41,467 bases of DNA from assembly GCA_016717725.1 (NCBI GenBank), contig JADKFA010000026.1, positions 1-41,467 on the forward strand, in the 5' to 3' direction. A program made the position numbers and the translations under genes. This DNA comes from Bacteroidota bacterium. GTDB taxonomy: Bacteria > Bacteroidota > Bacteroidia > AKYH767-A > OLB10. This document shows positions 7,986-16,425 of the stretch, one piece after another (position 1 is the stretch's first letter; each line of letters begins with the position of its first letter). The notes beneath the pieces are model-generated. The model saw nothing but the letters and a program-made list of their open reading frames with translations. It searched no databases and was not told the origin of the DNA.

Positions 7986-9518
7986 TTGAGAAAAAAGTTC
8001 TAAAGAATTACTATTTCTAATAGAACGAAACTTTAAAACGCGAAGTTGATCTATTATATCTAAAGAACACGAATCATCTAAATCGCTCGGTCTTTGCCAA
8101 ACACTCACATAATTAATTTTTAATCCAGTCATTTTTTCCGACTTCTCAATATCCACACAGGGCCTATTGCTTGAAACATGATTTCCCATGTGAATTTCGG
8201 GATCCATATTCTTTTTCCAGACTAAGGGAAAATGATGTTGCGTGGCTTCGTAATTATCAAGTACAACTACATCTTTCATGATACCTAGATAACTGCTCAT
8301 GTTTGAATGCATCCAATTAGAAGAATAATTGAGCGGAAGCACAATGGAATTGGGTTCGATATGGGATGCTGTTTCTATGAATTGTTGGGCATCCCCATTT
8401 AATTCTTGCTGCACCTTCCAATGAATTTTCATCATTCCAAAACTGAATCCCACCGCTATGACGGCTGTGAAGATTTTTGCTTTTTGAGGTATAGATAATG
8501 TCACTAACCAAATGCACCAAGTCATGTAAAACCATTGAACTAATCGAACAGAGAGAATTCCTCCAGAAGCCAAACTATCGGGAATAATAAAAATGAGGAG
8601 CAATGAACTTAAACAAATCCATCCAAAGCTTCGCTGAATATGCGTTTTATTAAAATGACGTAGACCTATAACCGTTAGTAAACCCATCAACCCAGAAAAG
8701 GCATATGTAAATACTTTTTCAGAAGTATAGTCGTAAACAATAAACATCCTTGAACAAAAAAGATCATCAATAAGTTGCGCTACGGGTAAATAGGATATTT
8801 CACCTCGGTAACCATCGGTTCCAAAAAAGAAAACAAAAAGGAAACTAAGAAATAATCCAGGCATGGTGACTATAAAAAGATACAATAATTGCTTGAACAT
8901 TTTCTTGGTGTAACCCGATTCTGAATGAAAAATGCTGATAATACCAGCACTGAGTCCGGCGAGTAAAAACACAACTAAATGTGAGAAATATAAGACCATA
9001 AAAAATAGGGTTACTAAAATTCCATTCTTGACATGTAAACCAGCGTTGTGATTTTTTAACCACCAATTGATCCACCAAGGTAATAACGCTAATGCCAGTA
9101 CGAAGTTGAAGAATCCAAGGAGAAGCGGGAAGTTAAACAAGAAGGGAAAAATCATCCAGCTGAGGTATGCGGAATCGGGCTGAATGGTCATAATTAGTTT
9201 TCGAAAACCATAAGCCATCAATACAAATATCAAAAGTATAATGACTTTTTCAGCCCATAAAATTGGCAATACAGCCTGCAAAACCATCAGCAAGAAATGA
9301 CCTGTCCAATTGGGCTCGGGAAAGGTATTGAATTCGAAAAAAGAATGGATAACGGGTGTTTTTCCAAAAAGAACTTCAAACATAAGATGCGCATTATACA
9401 AATGCGCTGGACCATCTAAAGTAACAAATGGTGTTAACAGAAGGATGGGCAATGAATGCAAGACCAAAATGACGAAAAAGAACCCTTGCTCCCACTCCCT
9501 ATTTGACTTTTTTACCAT
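7980..9518 (-). CDS. Polytopic membrane protein, possible GT-C-fold glycosyltransferase
   Basis: 512 aa with about ten to eleven hydrophobic segments over residues 10-365, then a soluble C-terminal domain of about 140 residues. The first extracytoplasmic loop has TLDGPAHLYNAHLM, an acidic-residue loop like that of GT-C glycosyltransferases that use lipid-linked sugars; this is the only functional hint. The C-terminal part (IEPNSIVLPLNYSSNW, DVVVLDNYEATQHHFP) resembles the tail domain of uncharacterised Bacteroidota membrane proteins. The gene stands alone, divergent from dnaX. Its stop codon lies in an inverted repeat (7919-7985). I cannot name a substrate. Confidence 0.6.
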   Translation of the reverse strand: MVKKSNREWEQGFFFVILVLHSLPILLLTPFVTLDGPAHLYNAHLMFEVLFGKTPVIHSFFEFNTFPEPNWTGHFLLMVLQAVLPILWAEKVIILLIFVLMAYGFRKLIMTIQPDSAYLSWMIFPFLFNFPLLLGFFNFVLALALLPWWINWWLKNHNAGLHVKNGILVTLFFMVLYFSHLVVFLLAGLSAGIISIFHSESGYTKKMFKQLLYLFIVTMPGLFLSFLFVFFFGTDGYRGEISYLPVAQLIDDLFCSRMFIVYDYTSEKVFTYAFSGLMGLLTVIGLRHFNKTHIQRSFGWICLSSLLLIFIIPDSLASGGILSVRLVQWFYMTWCIWLVTLSIPQKAKIFTAVIAVGFSFGMMKIHWKVQQELNGDAQQFIETASHIEPNSIVLPLNYSSNWMHSNMSSYLGIMKDVVVLDNYEATQHHFPLVWKKNMDPEIHMGNHVSSNRPCVDIEKSEKMTGLKINYVSVWQRPSDLDDSCSLDIIDQLRVLKFRSIRNSNSLELFSQH

Positions 9519-9640
9519 TCAGGTCTGAAAAGTATCTCAAATTTTTGTAAACCTGCCAATTGTCGAGAATATTTTTAAAATTCATTGTAAATGAAAGAGT
9601 TGACTGGTCGGTAAAAATAACCCATGCAGTATTCCACTAC

Positions 9641-9714
9641 GCCTGCATCGCTTTCGCTGTGGCTTCAGCGGAGCAAAGCCTGCATCGCTTTCGCCTAAGC
9701 TTTAGCGGAGCAAA
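9641..9714. repeat. Two tandem 37-bp hairpin units upstream of dnaX
   Basis: Units 9641-9677 and 9678-9714 match at 32 of 37 positions. Each begins GCCTGCATCGCTTTCGC and ends AGCGGAGCAAA. Both fold with GCTTT pairing to AAAGC at the outside; the inner stem is CGCTG/CAGCG in unit 1 and CGC-TAA/TTAGCG in unit 2, so most differences keep pairing. It is far more GC-rich than its surroundings and ends in GCCGGCAGGC. REP-like. No gene is seen in the rest of 9519-9778. Confidence 0.75.
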
Positions 9715-9747
9715 GCCGGCAGGCAAGTTTCAACTGCAGGGCGAGCA

Positions 9748-9773
9748 TTTGACATTAAAATTAATTACATTTG
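9748..9773 (+). promoter_or_regulatory. Putative dnaX promoter
   Basis: TACATTTG (9766-9773) fits TAnnTTTG and lies 5 bases ahead of the dnaX ATG at 9779. TTTG at 9748-9751 could be the -33 box, but the 14-base gap is shorter than usual. Confidence 0.35.
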
Positions 9774-9778
9774 TAAGC

Positions 9779-11615
9779 ATGAATGCCTTCGTAGTTTCCG
9801 CTAGAAAATATCGTCCTGCCACCTTCGATACAGTTGTAGGTCAAGCTCATATAACCGACACATTAAAGAATGCCATCAGAACCCATCACTTAGCACAAGC
9901 TTTTTTGTTTTGTGGTCCAAGGGGTGTGGGAAAAACAACTTGTGCAAGGATTTTAGCCAAGACACTCAACTGTAAAACGCTTACCGCCGACATGGAAGCA
10001 TGTAACGAATGCGAGTCGTGTAAGTCATTTAACTCTGGCCAGAGTTTAAACATTTATGAGTTGGATGCGGCATCGAATAACTCGGTGGACGACATTCGAA
10101 ATTTGGTAGAACAAGTGCGCTATGCACCGCATTCTGGCGAATATAAAATCTATATCATTGATGAGGTACACATGCTTTCGTCAAGTGCATTTAATGCGTT
10201 TTTGAAAACTTTGGAAGAACCTCCCTCCTATGCTGTATTTATTTTAGCAACGACGGAAAAACATAAAATTATTCCAACGATCTTATCACATTGTCAGATT
10301 TTTGATTTTAATCGGATTCAAGTAGATGATATCACGAAACATTTGGAATATGTTGCCAAGCAAGAAGAAGTTTCGGCAGAAGAAGAAGCTTTGCACATCA
10401 TTGCTCAAAAGGCGGATGGTGCTTTGCGTGATGCACTTTCCATCTTCGACCAGATTGTAAGTTTTGCTGGAACCAACATCACCTATAAAGATGTAATCAA
10501 CAATCTGAGTATTCTAGATTATGATTATTATTTTAAAATAACGGATGAAATACGCGAAGGAAATATTCCTGGCGTTTTGCTCACCTATAATGAACTTATT
10601 TCGGATGGCTTTGATGGACATCATTTCATCACTGGATTAGCTTCTCATTTCCGTGATCTGTTGGTTTCTAAAACGGAATCGACTTTATCGCTCTTGGAAG
10701 TGAGCAGAAGTGCTCGTGAACGCTACAAATTGCAAGCGAGTGAAATTGTACAAGCAAATCTTTTAAAGTATTTATCGATTTGTAGCAAGTGCGATATCGA
10801 ATACCGCAATGCAAGAAATCAACGATTGCATGTGGAGTTGGCGCTAATTCGTCTTTGTTCTATTTCTGGAATGTTAGAGGAAGCTCCTATTGTTTCTGCA
10901 CCCGCTATTCAAAAAAAAAGTGAAGTAAAAACAGAAGTTAAAAAGGAAGTAGCGAAGAAATCGGAAGTGGCAGAGCCCTCTTCACCACCTATTGCGAATG
11001 TGGTTGCAGAAACTCCTGAAGAACCAGCGGCTGTTAAAATTTCAGTCGATCCAGCTCCTTTCTACTTCTCCCTCTCCTTCTCGCACTCCTCCTCCTCCTC
11101 CCTCTCCTACGCTCTCTCAATCCCCTACTCCCTCTCAAACTGGATCCTCCATCTTTAAAGGGGCTTCCTTGTCTTCTTTTAAAAAAAAATTGGTGGATAC
11201 GGTAGTGGAAGAAAGCGCGAAAGAAGCACTTCCTGATTTGAAAGATTCTTTCGATCACGAATCATTAATGAAATATTGGAAGATGTATTCTGACCAAGCC
11301 AAAAAGGATGGAAAGATTCAGTTGAGCACCACCATGAACATCAATACTCCTACCATTCATGAGAATTATCAAATCGAATTATTGATCGATAATCCTGCTC
11401 AGCATGAGTTTTTTCAAGAGGAAAAATCGGAGCTTGTGAATTTTTTGAGGAAGAGTTTAAATAATTATACTCTTAATGTATATGTAAAGTTAGATGATAG
11501 TGTAAAGTCAGGTGAAGTGGCTTATACCAACAAAGAGAAATACCAAAAAATGGTTGAGAAGAATCCAGGATTGGATGATTTTAGGAAACAATTAGGATTG
11601 GAACTTGAATTGTAA
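9779..11615 (+). CDS. dnaX: DNA polymerase III subunit tau/gamma (DnaX), frameshift in linker
   Basis: The start is ATG 9779 (MNAFVVSARKYRPATFDTVVG); the frame is open further upstream but there it only covers repeats. Domain I has Walker A GPRGVGKT (46-53), four zinc-binding Cys (65, 75, 78, 81), DEVH (128-131) and sensor 1 LATTE. The usual SRC arginine-finger motif reads SHC (170-172). Domains II-III run to about residue 370. A linker follows (EVKTEVKKEV, then a Pro/Ser-rich tract), then a C-terminal domain ending GLDDFRKQLGLELEL. The frame changes within CCTTTCTACTTC (about 11058-11070): dropping one T gives DPAP-STSPSPSRT and a 611-aa protein. Two A9 runs (10911-10919, 11181-11189) flank this point. 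DnaX is the motor of the clamp loader; as the gene is normally essential, the frameshift is most likely a sequence error. Confidence 0.93.
10911..10919 (+). other. A9 slippery run in dnaX at the end of the clamp-loader core
   Basis: Nine consecutive A, read CAA AAA AAA AGT (Q378-S381). Gaining one A, or a ribosomal -1 shift, gives AAG then TGA; losing one A gives GTG AAG TAA. Both alternative frames stop within three codons, so slippage would give a gamma-like protein ending just after domain III. A second A9 run is at 11181-11189. Confidence 0.5.
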
Positions 11616-11658
11616 TTTTCTTTTTTAATGAAATTAGAAAAAAAAATTTAGACAAAGA

Positions 11659-13191
11659 ATGCCGATACTGGCCGCCATTATAAAACGAAGTATTGAATTA
11701 CGCCATCGCTTGCGATTGGCGAATGATACGCCCATTTATTACCAAAAAAGGGAATTGAAGAAACTGATGCGTAAAGCGCAGTTTACGATGTTCGGACAAA
11801 CGTATCACTTTGCTGATATGGTGAACAGCAAGAATTTTGTAAATAAGTTTAGAGCTACCGTTCCTGTACACGATTATAAAAGTATTTATGCGCGCTGGTG
11901 GAACAAAACTTTGCATAACGAAGAGGATGTGACCTGGCCAGGTAAAGTGCATTATTATGCGTTGAGTAGTGGGACATCTGAAAGTTCTAGTAAACATATT
12001 CCAGTGACTGATGATATGGTGAAGGCTATTCGTCGGACTAGCGTTCGACAAATGATTAGTTTGGGTGGATACAAAGAGTTGAGAAGTGATATTTTTTCGA
12101 AAGGTATTTTAATGCTCGGTGGCAGCACGCATTTGAATCAGCAAGGTTCGTATTTTGAAGGTGATTTGAGTGGAATTACTACTAGTAAAATTCCATTTTG
12201 GTTCCAGCATTTTTATAAGCCAGGAAGAAAAATTTCACGTGAGAAAGATTGGAATACAAAGTTAGATGAGATCGTAGAAAATGCCCGACAATGGGATATT
12301 GGTATCTTAGTAGGTGTTCCTGCCTGGTGTCAATTACTCATCGAGCGTATCATTGAAAAGTACCAGGTGAAAACTATTCATGATATTTGGCCCAACCTCA
12401 CCATTTATGTTCACGGTGGTGTATCCTTTGAGCCCTATCGGAAAAGTTTTGAAAAGTTAATTGATCTCCCTTTAACATATATTGAAACTTATTTAGCATC
12501 GGAAGGATTTATTGCTTTTCAGCATGAACAAAATAATCGTTCGATGCGCATGGTAGTGAACAATGGATTGTTTTATGAGTTTGTGCCTTTCACATCCGAA
12601 AATTTTAATGCCGATGGTGAATTGGTGCGTAAGCCGAAAACATTGTTGATTGATGAAGTAGAAGTTGGCGAAGAGTATGCCTGGCTCATTTCTACCTTAG
12701 CAGGCGCATGGCGTTAGATGATTGGAGATGTAAGTAAATTCACTGATGTTGCAAAGGCAGAAATCGTTATTACCGGTCGGACAAAACATTTTTTGAGTTT
12801 GTGTGGTGAGCATTTGAGTGTCGATAATATGAATAAGGCGATTGAAATGGTCTCTGATGAGTTTAACATCAGCATCAATGAATTTTCTGTTTCAGGTATT
12901 AAGCATGGAACCATGTTTGCTCATAAATGGTATATCGGAACCGACGACAAAGTGGATGCCGCTGCCTTGAAGTTGAGTTTAGATGAAAAATTAAAAATAT
13001 TGAATGATGATTATCGTGTCGAGCGAACATCGGCCTTAAAAGAAATTTTTGTTGAGGTATTACCGCTTAAAATCTTTATGAATTGGATGGAGAAGAATGG
13101 GAAGATGGGCTCTCAAAATAAGTTTCCACGTGTCATGAAAAACTCTCAATTTGAAGAATGGGAGAAGTTTGTTAACTCGGAATTGGTTTAA
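11659..13191 (+). CDS. GH3-family acyl-adenylating protein, interrupted by in-frame TAG
   Basis: A single frame of 510 codons is broken only by TAG at 12715-12717 (codon 353). The GH3 fold motifs are present: SSGTSESSSKHIPVT (residues 103-117, phosphate loop), YIETYLASEGFIAFQ (adenine/acyl region), and the third motif, which would read AWRY-MIGDV if the TAG were TAT or TAC; the lost residue is the conserved Tyr of YRxGD. ITGRTKHFLSLCGEHLS begins the mobile C-terminal domain. Plant GH3 enzymes adenylate carboxylic acids and join them to amino acids; the substrate of the bacterial members is unknown. It starts 43 bases after dnaX and is followed 9 bases later by a glycosyltransferase gene. TAG ends other genes here (kup, ligA), so recoding is unlikely. 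Confidence 0.83.
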
Positions 13192-13200
13192 TCTTTTCTC

Positions 13201-14067
13201 ATGTTTGTATCTGGATTTACTTTTGTTCGTAACGCTGTTAAATTTGATTATCCTGTTAAGGAAAGCATTCTTTCTTTATTGCCACTAGTGGATGAGTTAA
13301 TCGTTTGTCTTGGAAATTCGGAGGATACCACTGCTGAATTAATTCAATCTATAAATTCTCCTAAAATAAAAATAGTTCCTTCTGTTTGGGACGATTCACT
13401 TCGCGAAGGTGGAAAGGTCTTGGCTGTTGAGACGGACAAAGCCTTTCAAGCAGTTTCGCCTCAAGCCGATTGGTGCATCTATTTGCAAGCCGATGAAGTG
13501 ATCCATGAAAATGATTATTCCGTCATTAGAGACGCTATGGAAGAGTTTAAAAGTGATGCGAAGGTTGAAGGTCTTCTGTTTAATTATATTCATTTTTATG
13601 GCAGTTATCTTTATGTAGGTAGTTCACGAAAATGGTATCGGCACGAAGTGAGAATTGTTCGAAATGATAAAAAAATTCATTCCTATAAAGATGCACAAGG
13701 GTTTAGAAAAGACGATCGACCTTTAAATGTCAAAAAAATTAAAGCGAGAATTTTCCACTATGGTTGGGTAAAGAATCCGGCTCATCAAACCGAAAAGCAA
13801 AAGAGTTTCCATCGTCTTTGGCATTCGGATGAAAAAGTAAAAGCAAAAGTGAAAGAGGAGCTTTTTGATTATTCAGAAATTGACTCATTAGAGGAGTTTA
13901 CATCAACCCATCCTACCCCAATGAAGAGTCGTATTGAAAACATGGACTGGGTATTTTATTACGACACTCGACAAAATAAATTGAGTTTAAAGAATAAAGT
14001 TTTGCAATTTGTGGAGAAGCAAACGGGGAAGAGATTGTTTGAGTATCGGAATTATCGGGTGATTTGA
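13201..14067 (+). CDS. GT2-like glycosyltransferase
   Basis: 288 aa, no lesions. The N-terminus MFVSGFTFVRNAVKFDYPVKES is the nucleotide-sugar-binding start seen in this group, LVDELIVCLGNSEDTT continues the fold, and WCIYLQADEVI carries the acidic metal-binding cluster. RIFHYGWVKNP in the C-terminal half is shared with family-2-like glycosyltransferases of Bacteroidota. A soluble enzyme acting at the membrane face is expected; donor and acceptor are unknown. It follows the GH3 gene with 9 bases between. The last ~50 codons exist as a second, decayed copy at about 15163-15320. Confidence 0.75.
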   Translation: MFVSGFTFVRNAVKFDYPVKESILSLLPLVDELIVCLGNSEDTTAELIQSINSPKIKIVPSVWDDSLREGGKVLAVETDKAFQAVSPQADWCIYLQADEVIHENDYSVIRDAMEEFKSDAKVEGLLFNYIHFYGSYLYVGSSRKWYRHEVRIVRNDKKIHSYKDAQGFRKDDRPLNVKKIKARIFHYGWVKNPAHQTEKQKSFHRLWHSDEKVKAKVKEELFDYSEIDSLEEFTSTHPTPMKSRIENMDWVFYYDTRQNKLSLKNKVLQFVEKQTGKRLFEYRNYRVI

Positions 14068-14125
14068 TATTTTTATCTTTACAATTTAATTTTAGAAAGT
14101 TGTGATATTTAAGTAATGAAATAAA

Positions 14126-15079
14126 ATGGGATATAGATTATTTAGTATTTTTTGTGTAATTGGTTTTCTCATAACCAATTTAGCAGCTTATGGTCAAGAG
14201 GATTTGATTAGAACAACTTTTTGGAAAATAATAAAACCTGGGGCAAAAGATACATCTTATTTATTAGGTACGAATTCTATTTGTACGGATACTTATGTCC
14301 TTAAAAATACTATTATTTTGAGAAAACTTGAAACGTGCAAGTACTATCTTACTGAGAATAATTTTTTCTTATCTTCTATTGCTGACTACAGAGTGGATCC
14401 TGATTCAATACGCTGGCATCATTATGCAACTCGATCTGAGAAGAAAAGGATTAGGGATTTTTTTCATTGTGAGAAGTGTTATAGAAATCCTGATGTAATT
14501 CACATGAATATTTATTATTTAAAGTCTTGGTTGGAGTTAATAGGAGGAGCTTTGAATTCAAATAGAGTAAGTAAAAAAGAAGGCGCTTATTATATGGAGT
14601 ACGATCTGCAAATGCGTGTTAAAAATCGTCGAAGAATTGTAGCCTTGGAAAGTAAAAGGCAGAACCATGCTTATTATATGCTGAGTGCTACGATGGGTGT
14701 TCCTCAAACTAAAGAAGTCGTGAAAAGAAATATTCATGAATTGGATTCAATGATTGGAGTTTTTAAAAATGATAAGTTTCGAATTTTTCCGAATAATAGA
14801 GATTCCCTGATAGAAAAGAATAGGGAAGTTGTGGATAATTATTATAATAATTTTATTTACTATAACTTTTCTGGTAAGAGTTTCCATCTATTTGATAGTA
14901 TACTTTTAGAAAAGAGAAGTAAGGATTGGCTTCCAAAAATTTTTCAACATATCAATAAGAGTAAATGCTTCATTAGTGTTGATCTAGAAAACTTGAAATA
15001 TAAGTATGGGTTGATACAATTGTTAAAAGCCGAAGGATATATTGTAGAACCAATATTATTGGAGGAATTAAAGAAATAG
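14126..15079 (+). CDS. TraB/GumN family protein, apparently lacking the active-site motifs
   Basis: 317 aa with a signal peptide (cleavage after about AAYGQ, residue 24). FWKIIKPGAKDTSYLLGTNSI matches the start of TraB/GumN (PF01963) proteins, ALESKRQNHAYYM resembles their central Glu-containing segment, and GLIQLLKAEGYIVEPI is the typical end. Known active members have two GxxH motifs; here the first reads GTNS and the second site reads SVDLENL, so both histidines are missing. I infer a non-catalytic or highly diverged member acting in the periplasm or outside. The gene is more AT-rich than its neighbours and is bracketed by two copies of the upstream glycosyltransferase's 3' end, suggesting insertion or rearrangement. 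Confidence 0.65.
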   Translation: MGYRLFSIFCVIGFLITNLAAYGQEDLIRTTFWKIIKPGAKDTSYLLGTNSICTDTYVLKNTIILRKLETCKYYLTENNFFLSSIADYRVDPDSIRWHHYATRSEKKRIRDFFHCEKCYRNPDVIHMNIYYLKSWLELIGGALNSNRVSKKEGAYYMEYDLQMRVKNRRRIVALESKRQNHAYYMLSATMGVPQTKEVVKRNIHELDSMIGVFKNDKFRIFPNNRDSLIEKNREVVDNYYNNFIYYNFSGKSFHLFDSILLEKRSKDWLPKIFQHINKSKCFISVDLENLKYKYGLIQLLKAEGYIVEPILLEELKK

Positions 15080-15129
15080 AATATTTTATAAACTGCTTTT
15101 ACTGTTATTTTTTTCTTTCTGTTTTCTAC

Positions 15130-15175
15130 TTTGTTTTCTTAATTTAATCCTGAACATAACTCACTCCTACCCCAA
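15130..15175 (-). pseudogene. Remnant of an outer-membrane barrel 3' end
   Basis: The minus strand reads IGVGVSYVQD then stop at 15146-15144, matching GAGVSYVQDKF at the end of the barrel protein at 15662-16366. The similarity continues downstream (TTAATTTAATCC against TTAAATTTATCT). It fuses at about 15165-15175 with the glycosyltransferase remnant that follows. Confidence 0.5.
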
Positions 15176-15320
15176 TTAAGAATCTCATTAAAAAATGGAC
15201 TAGGTATTTTATTACGACACTCGACAGAATAAATTGAGTTTAAAGAATAAAGTTTTGCAATTTGTGGAGAAGCAAACAGGGAAACGATAATTTGAGTATC
15301 GGAATTGTCGGGTGATTTGA
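15163..15320 (+). pseudogene. Remnant copy of the glycosyltransferase 3' end
   Basis: 15195-15320 aligns without gaps to 13942-14067, differing at about 8 of 126 positions, and ends at the same TGA. A shorter, gapped similarity extends left to about 15163. One difference turns the Trp codon of MDW into TAG, so the copy is dead. The stretch 15080-15661 otherwise holds only the barrel remnant and dispersed repeats. Confidence 0.8.
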
Positions 15321-15409
15321 AATTGGAACTAGAATAATATTTTTAATGGATTTAGAATTTTGTTCCTTCGAACCGATTAATTTTTCAAAATTTAGTATTT
15401 CAGAAATGG

Positions 15410-15600
15410 AACACGGATGACATGGATTATTAGGATTTTCACGGATTTAGTTGTATTTTTCAATAGGTTGATAAATTGTAAATAGTTATTTTTTTTTATT
15501 ACTTTGAGCTTGCTATAAAGTTCAGCATTGTGAATTAAAATTTGTCCAGCTCAGCCTTAGCGCCTCCGCGCCTTTGCGAGCCAATATTGCGTTTCTTCTT
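15410..15600 (+). repeat. Dispersed non-coding repeats (ACACGGATGACATGGATT and GCGCCTCCGCGCCTTTGCGAG types)
   Basis: ACACGGATGACATGGATT followed by TTTCACGGATTTAG lies at about 15412-15450, an internally repetitive GGAT motif. AGCGCCTCCGCGCCTTTGCGAG lies near 15560-15583. From memory, both motif types recur in intergenic DNA of Bacteroidota. No open frame. Confidence 0.5.
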
Positions 15601-15661
15601 AAATGTAAGCAATCTTAGCATCCTACCTGATAATTATTCGAATTTCAGAATTGATTTATAA

Positions 15662-16366
15662 TTATCCTTTCTTTTTCTTCTTCTTTGACCTCTTAAATTT
15701 ATCTTGTACATAGCTCACTCCTGCTCCGAATCGGAAGAAGTTGAAATTTGTTTCAAAGTTTATGGATGAGCTTGCATGAAAGTACCATTTATTTTTGATC
15801 TGTGTACGAAAATTTAAACCGATGTTGGGGGCTAAATAAAGATACTTCGAACCAATTTGATCGCTTTCATAGATATAACTGATGGGTATTGAATCTAGTT
15901 GTCCATTGGGTAAAATCCTATATCGATTTCCAGAAATTTTATCTCTCAAATAAAATTGAAATTCAAATCCGCCTCTTATTGAAATGTCAAATTTCTCTTT
16001 TCGAATAAATTGATAATCGTAGTTTACAGGTAAAAAAAGAAATCGAGTAATTTGATGACTGGTTATGTTACGCCCTAAACTTTGTGTACTGATTGTATAA
16101 ACTACTGTTGTATCTACTGTATAGTTGAATCTTTTGTTGTAAGAGAGGTACCCAAGCCCAAGTAGTAAACTTGATCTACTGGTATATTGAATCTTATAAT
16201 CTAATTCAAATTGGTTTGCTGAATATTTTGAATGGTAACCGTTTCCTTGATTGATAAACGCAGGCCCTGCAATAAGTGTGAAATCATAGAATTTTTGAGC
16301 CACAGATTCAGAGCCAAGGCAGAAAAGCATAAACAATGTCATAATAAAGTGTCGCATCGCCAACAA
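15662..16366 (-). CDS. Outer-membrane beta-barrel protein (PorT-like)
   Basis: 234 aa from ATG 16366, or 231 from ATG 16357, which gives the neater signal peptide (MRHFIMTLFMLFCLGSESVA, cut before QKF). The rest alternates polar and hydrophobic residues in about eight strands (LLLGLGYLSYNK, FLFLPVNYDYQF, YLYLAPNIGLNF, FRFGAGVSYVQD), as in PorT-type 8-stranded barrels (PF13568). The Lys-rich end (SKKKKKKG) is unusual for a barrel, whose last residue is normally aromatic. Its role is unknown. A decayed copy of its 3' end lies at about 15130-15175. Confidence 0.75.
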   Translation of the reverse strand: MLAMRHFIMTLFMLFCLGSESVAQKFYDFTLIAGPAFINQGNGYHSKYSANQFELDYKIQYTSRSSLLLGLGYLSYNKRFNYTVDTTVVYTISTQSLGRNITSHQITRFLFLPVNYDYQFIRKEKFDISIRGGFEFQFYLRDKISGNRYRILPNGQLDSIPISYIYESDQIGSKYLYLAPNIGLNFRTQIKNKWYFHASSSINFETNFNFFRFGAGVSYVQDKFKRSKKKKKKG

Positions 16367-16425
16367 ACGTAAGTATTGATTAATTAGTATTAGAATACGA
16401 TTCTTTCAATTTGATCTTGAATTTT

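Noticed and set aside
10992..11258. Arg/Ser-rich frame on the minus strand within dnaX (11034-11258)
   Set aside because: It mirrors the pyrimidine-rich linker of dnaX; its composition is low-complexity and no start signals are seen.
12715..12717. TAG recoded as an amino acid in this organism
   Set aside because: TAG serves as the normal stop of kup, ligA and the membrane protein at 7980, and no suppressor tRNA is visible.
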